This document shows positions 59,540-64,000 of a DNA stretch of 64,000 nt, piece by piece; position 1 is the stretch's first letter; each line of letters opens with the position of its first letter. Location: NCBI GenBank assembly GCA_011634665.1, contig WAEK01000016.1, positions 810,501-874,500 of the forward strand. The letters run 5' to 3'. Source of the DNA: Mortierella sp. BCC40632. Taxonomy: Eukaryota > Mortierellomycota > Mortierellomycetes > Mortierellales > Mortierellaceae. The notes under the pieces were generated by a model. It worked only from the letters and a program-made list of their open reading frames with translations, was not told the DNA's origin and did no database searches. The translations under genes were made by a program, and so were the position numbers.

Positions 59540-62366
59540 TTATGGCTGCCGGGACCGTCTATCAATGTCGGCCTCCTCATCATCATCATCGTCGTATTCT
59601 TCAGAGTCGTCCAAATTTCCAAACAATTTGTTCTTGATCCGGATAATAACATTGCTCGATTCCCGTGGGGCCAAGGAAGGCCTCGATCCTGCTGCTCCTT
59701 CAACGCTCATCCCGACACAACTGCCTGCACCACTGGTTTGAGGAGACCCCCTTGATCTTGATCTCGATCTTGATCGAGAGACGGGCCAACCAATCCAGTC
59801 CTCGGCTCCATCCAGGATTTTCGAATCAAAGTCTCGTCGCTCATAAAACTTGTTGGACAACACTGTGGATCCCGTCAACAGAGCCTCTCGTCTTCCCTCG
59901 GGGATTCCAGCTTTTGCTACTGCCTTTTCAACAAAGGCCGTGCTTCGCTCCTTGCCAAAATCGCTTTCGGCTGATTCGGAGTTTTTGCTAAGACGCGATT
60001 GCTTGCGTTTTAATACTCCTGGCTTCGCTGCACCCCCTGTCGAGGCCGAGCCAAAGCTCTTGATGGACGCACCCGAAGAGGCCGCTCCAAGTACAGACTG
60101 GTAACTGGCTTTGTGGGTGGGCACCTTCAGGGTATCCTTCGTTTGAGAGGAATCATCGACTTGGGAGGATTCAATCTCTTGCTCATCAATCGTTTGCATA
60201 TCATCCATGTCTGCTGTTTGTGGTTGAGCCTCATCGGTCTCGGCGCCCTGCTCTCCCTCTTCCTCTTGTTCTCGATCATCCTCATCCGAGGTCTCTCCTT
60301 CAATACGAATATGGAAGGGCAGGGGGATATCTTTGATAGCTCTGAACTGACCACAGTTGTTCAAATGTTCGTTCTCGAGTCGGAAGAAATTCCACATCCA
60401 ACGTCTAGAAAAAAGGGGGGGAGGGGGAGAGAGGAGGGAGGAAAATAGAAAGCGACTGTGAGTGAGTGCGTAAAAAGAGTGTGATATCTGAGACACATCT
60501 CTACGTTTCCTGGGGCCATTTGCATCATCTTGGTTACAAGGCTAAAAAAAGAAAAAGGAAATAAAAAAAGATGCCTCGTGCACATTTCTTTGGTTGTTAC
60601 CTGAGCATTTCGATCATCGCAAGGATGAACGACAGGGCCATTGGGTGTAGATTCATGGGTATCAATCGAACGATCCATGAAAACCTTCCTAAAAAGTCCA
60701 GCACGATGGCTAGGTAATACACCCACACTTTTTGGTAGACAAGCTCAGGTCGCAAGAATGGGTGACCATACGCCGCTCCGCCAAACTTGCCAAATCGGAA
60801 GAGTCCCCAATCCATGTAGATGTCCCATAGGAACGTATAGGTGCTCGTGAAGGAGGACATCAAGATAAAGGCGATCTTGAGCGAAACGCCACCATAATGG
60901 CGATAAGAAAAGTACACAAAGAGGTTGACCAAACTTGCAGTGTATTTTCCCGCGTTCAGTAGATGGGGGAACCATTCCAATGTGTCCCGGTATCGCCGAA
61001 GACACTGGAGCAATCGAAGCCATGGTGGAAGAGACGTCAAGACGGGAGTGATCCACATATGGTTTGTCTGGCATACTTGAGCTAACATCGAGTCAAAAAA
61101 AAAATAATAAAAAAATAATAGGCATACGAAGGTTTAGAATTTGAGACTTTTCTTTACCTTTCTTTCTTTTTTTTTCCCCCTTCTTTTCCCTTTCGCACTG
61201 TACTTACCAACATCGTCCCATTGATTAATGTAAGCGCAGATTGCAAACTCAAACTGTTCAATGGAATACGAAAGCGAATTCAACTCATCGGCAAGGAAGA
61301 AGTCTCTGAACTCGACCCTGTAGAAGCCACTGATTACAAGTCGAGAGAAACTCTCAATGAACCACTTGCGCGCCTTCCAACTCAGTGTTGGTAAAGGGAA
61401 AAAAATGATCAAGAGGACCAATAAGATAAAGACTAGTGGCCAGTATGCCGTAATAACATTGGCCTTCCATGCAAAATCAAGGTACACTGCGAGGCAGAGA
61501 GCCAGCATAAAGAACACTGGGAGCTATTTGCACACATCAAAGAAAATGTATATGGGTGATGAGTAGGTGAAATTCGATGCGATATAAAAAAAAAAAGAAA
61601 AGGATTGGCAGTGACCGTGTTTACCTCAAAAAACTCATGGTAATCCATATTGTCTCGCGGATCAAATTCAAAAATGAACTTGTAATTGATCCGAGACTTT
61701 GCCCAGACATACATATTGATGCCAAACAAACAAGCAAACAAGACCGTAATGAACAGTCCTCCATATACGAGCAATAGTGAGCTCCAAAATGGAATCTCGG
61801 CCTGTCTTTCTGAAGAGAAAGCGGCGTTTAGGCCCTGAGACAAGAGAGGTATGGCTAGGCCAAGGTAGAGTCCTGTCCTTGCAACGGAGGCATGGTGAGT
61901 CTATCGATAAGAGAGTGGTAAAACATGAGAATTCTATCCAAATTCGGGTGCAAGCCATTGCAAAAGACAGGGGCCAACTCAAGAAGGTGTGCGTATGTGG
62001 GAGGGGAGGGGAGGGGGGGGGGCGGTATGAATACTGACCTGGTTCTTGACATCCGGTATCCGGAGTTTGGCCATTCCTCGCCTCCGATGTCCCTTCTCAA
62101 ACTCATTCACAAACAAGTCTTCTGTCTCTTTGATTAGGTCGTTCACGACATTGGAGCTCATAAAGTAGGATGGTCGGAGCTTTGAAGCCTCAAATGCCTT
62201 GGATGCTTTCCATCCTGCAGTCTTGTCGAATTTTTTCATAATCTTGACAAACCCTGTATTATTCAGGATCTAAGAGGTATTCATTCACCCACACACAGAC
62301 ACACAGACATACAGACACACAGACACCCAAAAAAGTATTAGTGGCGAATCAAGCAAAAAAAAATAA

Positions 62367-62397
<31 letters not shown>

Positions 62398-64000
62398 AAG
62401 AAGACTAATTAGGATCTTGGACCGTATAAGAGGCCATGTTTGAGCTGTTTTACCTTGTAATTCTTGAGCATCTCTAAACTACGATAAAATTCGTAGAGGG
62501 CCGATTTGATGCGAGTTCGCGCGACTTTGTGGTTCATGTGCTGAAGTTGGCGCTTCTCATCATCCAATACGAGCTGCTTCTGGTAAGTGACTGGATCGAC
62601 GACCGTCAGGGCTAGAGAGTCCTCACGTCGGAGGGTTTCGCCAGTTCTACGACGCAAACCAGATGACGACACACCGTTTTCATCCCGATCGCCGCCACTT
62701 GGGGGTTCAATAGGTGGCGCTTCCGTAATGACTAGTACATTTGGATCTGGGGTGGGGCTCCCGATATGCTCGGAGGCACATGCTTGAGTATTCACGACGA
62801 CGGCGGGGACTGGGCCAGGAACGATAGTGACATCCTCATGGGTAATCGTATCAGTCCTCATCAGATTACCGATCCCGCTCCTGACTTTTGTCCACTCGGT
62901 CTGATACCATCCACCTTCTGTCTGCAACTTTGCCTGGAGAAGAAGAGATCGAGATGGAGGGAGGGGGGGAAAAGGGGAGAGAGAAAGAGAGAGGAGAGAG
63001 AAAGAGTAGACGCAGTGTTAGCAAAGCGCATCAATTGAAGTATGATCTTTTAACCGGCCACATATGCAAGAAGGGAAAAAAAAATAATAATAATAAAAAA
63101 AAAAAAAAAAGGCCTTACAATTCTCTCATCATATCGTCGCTTCCATTCATTGGCGACATAGAGTTGTTGCCTGATCACCTTGAACTTTGTCTCAGCCTCT
63201 AGTTCTCGCTCTATAATCAGCACAGCAAAATCAACAAGAGCCGTCAACATCAGCCGCGCAAAAAAAAAAAAAAAAAAAAAACAAACAAAAAAAAAAAGCG
63301 CTCGGGCATCAAGAATTCTTCTAGAGAATGCAGATCTTGCCACGAGACTTGCCTCGGTAAAAGTCATCGATCGTCTCCAATTGTGAATCCAAAAACTTGA
63401 AGAATGCTTTTTCCTCGTATAAAAGTTGATCCATGACACTATCTAGCGAGTTGTTCTCAACTTTTGTTTTTGTTTTTTTTTTGTTTGTTTGCAAAGAACC
63501 CGGTATCCTAGATGTTAGGCACATGGTGTGTAGTTCAGAAAGTACAGATAAGGGTATGACCACATACCCCACCAACGTAGTAAAATTTTTTTTTCTCTCT
63601 CTCTTACCTGTGATGTACCGAGGTCTAGCCTCAGAATCTGGTGGGAGGATGTTGTTGATCTTGTGAGAGATGGTTTTGAAGATCTGGGGACTTGGTGTCC
63701 TTAATGCTCCAGGGGAATGGCCTCCTGAAAAACTTGGCTTCCTGGTTTTTTTTAGATGATTCGTGTTACTACCCTCTCCTCTTCCTTCTTCTACGTCGCG
63801 AAACTGGACTCCTCTCTCTTCATCATGGGAGATTTCAGTCTCGTCTGCCAAGGGTCCTGCAGGGCTTGCCCTCTCAAGAGCTGGGATAGAGTCGTAGCTT
63901 CGGAATCGATGGCGACTTGCACGGCTCAGGATCGGAGTCATTCCTGTGGGGGAGACTGGTCGAGCAGGCGTGGAAGGCAAAGCTGAGGCCGAGCTCGAAC
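59540..64000 (-). CDS. SYG1: SPX-EXS phosphate exporter of the SYG1/XPR1 family (5' end outside window)
   Basis: Exons on the minus strand: beyond 64000 to 63608, 63460-63353, 63210-63119, 62933-62454, 62269-62039, 61900-61625, 61523-61208, 61081-60601 and 60404-59540 (about 1079 residues visible). SPX helices appear as [20 protein letters not shown] and [20 protein letters not shown], then MLKNYK and [15 protein letters not shown]. The first SPX helix must lie beyond the edge. The EXS part has several membrane segments and the family landmarks [54 protein letters not shown] and [23 protein letters not shown]1/Syg1 exports inorganic phosphate under inositol-pyrophosphate control through SPX. 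The C-terminal tail is acidic and includes an [10 protein letters not shown] tract. Intron 2 uses a GC donor. Confidence 0.95.
62362..62398 (+). repeat. (TAAA)n tetranucleotide array in SYG1 intron
   Basis: About eight tandem AAAT units lie inside the intron between exons four and five of the visible SYG1 gene, next to an ACAC-rich tract at 62289-62325. Confidence 0.85.
63211..63352 (-). other. GC-AG intron in SYG1
   Basis: The donor is CGAG|GCAAGT and the acceptor ATTATAG. The GC donor leaves one base, giving [12 protein letters not shown] at the junction as expected in SPX proteins. The alternative GT two bases downstream breaks the frame. Confidence 0.8.

Noticed and set aside
1..64000. 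tRNA or 5S rRNA genes
   Set aside because: I looked for B-box-like GGTTCGAAT stretches with a matching acceptor stem; the candidates near 11640, 14896, 33045, 53234 and 55207 lie inside coding exons and lack a cloverleaf.

Overview
This is a nuclear fungal contig. The evidence is many short spliceosomal introns (about 60-350 nt), lineage-typical fungal families (Sec21, Atg7, Syg1, fungalysin) and very large amounts of poly-T/poly-A and (CT)n/(GA)n microsatellite between genes and inside introns. Gene content and exon style suggest an early-diverging fungus of the Mucoromycota/Mortierellomycota type. That placement is inference, because no rRNA or mitochondrial marker is present. I found no tRNA, rRNA, CRISPR array or intact transposon.

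Left part (0-20 kb). A small membrane-protein gene built from microexons (317-1792, minus) is divergent from the gamma-COP gene SEC21 (2607-6554). Next are an SPX-RING ubiquitin ligase (7521-10473), a UBE2S-type E2 with the APC/C-binding LRRL tail (11073-13096, minus), the Ubl-activating enzyme ATG7 (13615-16527, minus), and a divergently transcribed protein with a TET/JBP-like 2-oxoglutarate oxygenase fold (17310-19925).

Middle part (20-46 kb). After a 3.8-kb simple-repeat desert containing an 87-nt poly-T come a SAM methyltransferase with a predicted myristoylation signal (23725-25782), a FAM72-family protein with a long disordered N-terminus (27146-29049) and a secreted PA-domain subtilase (30072-33632). 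A 4-kb gene-poor stretch with exon-like fragments follows. Then come a bestrophin-family channel (37591-39541), an F-box/WD40 protein (39904-42728, minus) and a secreted M36 fungalysin (43284-46144, minus).

Right part (46-64 kb). All recognised genes are on the minus strand: a small unrecognised spliced gene (about 47318-47900), a eukaryotic SppA/protease IV (48180-51553), a large MIT-domain protein (51680-56887) and the SPX-EXS phosphate exporter SYG1/XPR1, which runs off the right edge (59540 to beyond 64000).

Two themes run through the window. One is ubiquitin-type conjugation (SPX-RING E3, UBE2S E2, Atg7 E1-like, F-box protein). The other is phosphate sensing and export (SPX-RING and SPX-EXS). 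The genes are independently transcribed, so no operon-like system is implied. Exon boundaries were worked out by hand from splice consensus, reading-frame phase and family similarity. Three genes contain a likely one-base frame problem in a short homopolymer and one lacks a canonical AG acceptor. Consensus sequence errors are the simplest explanation.
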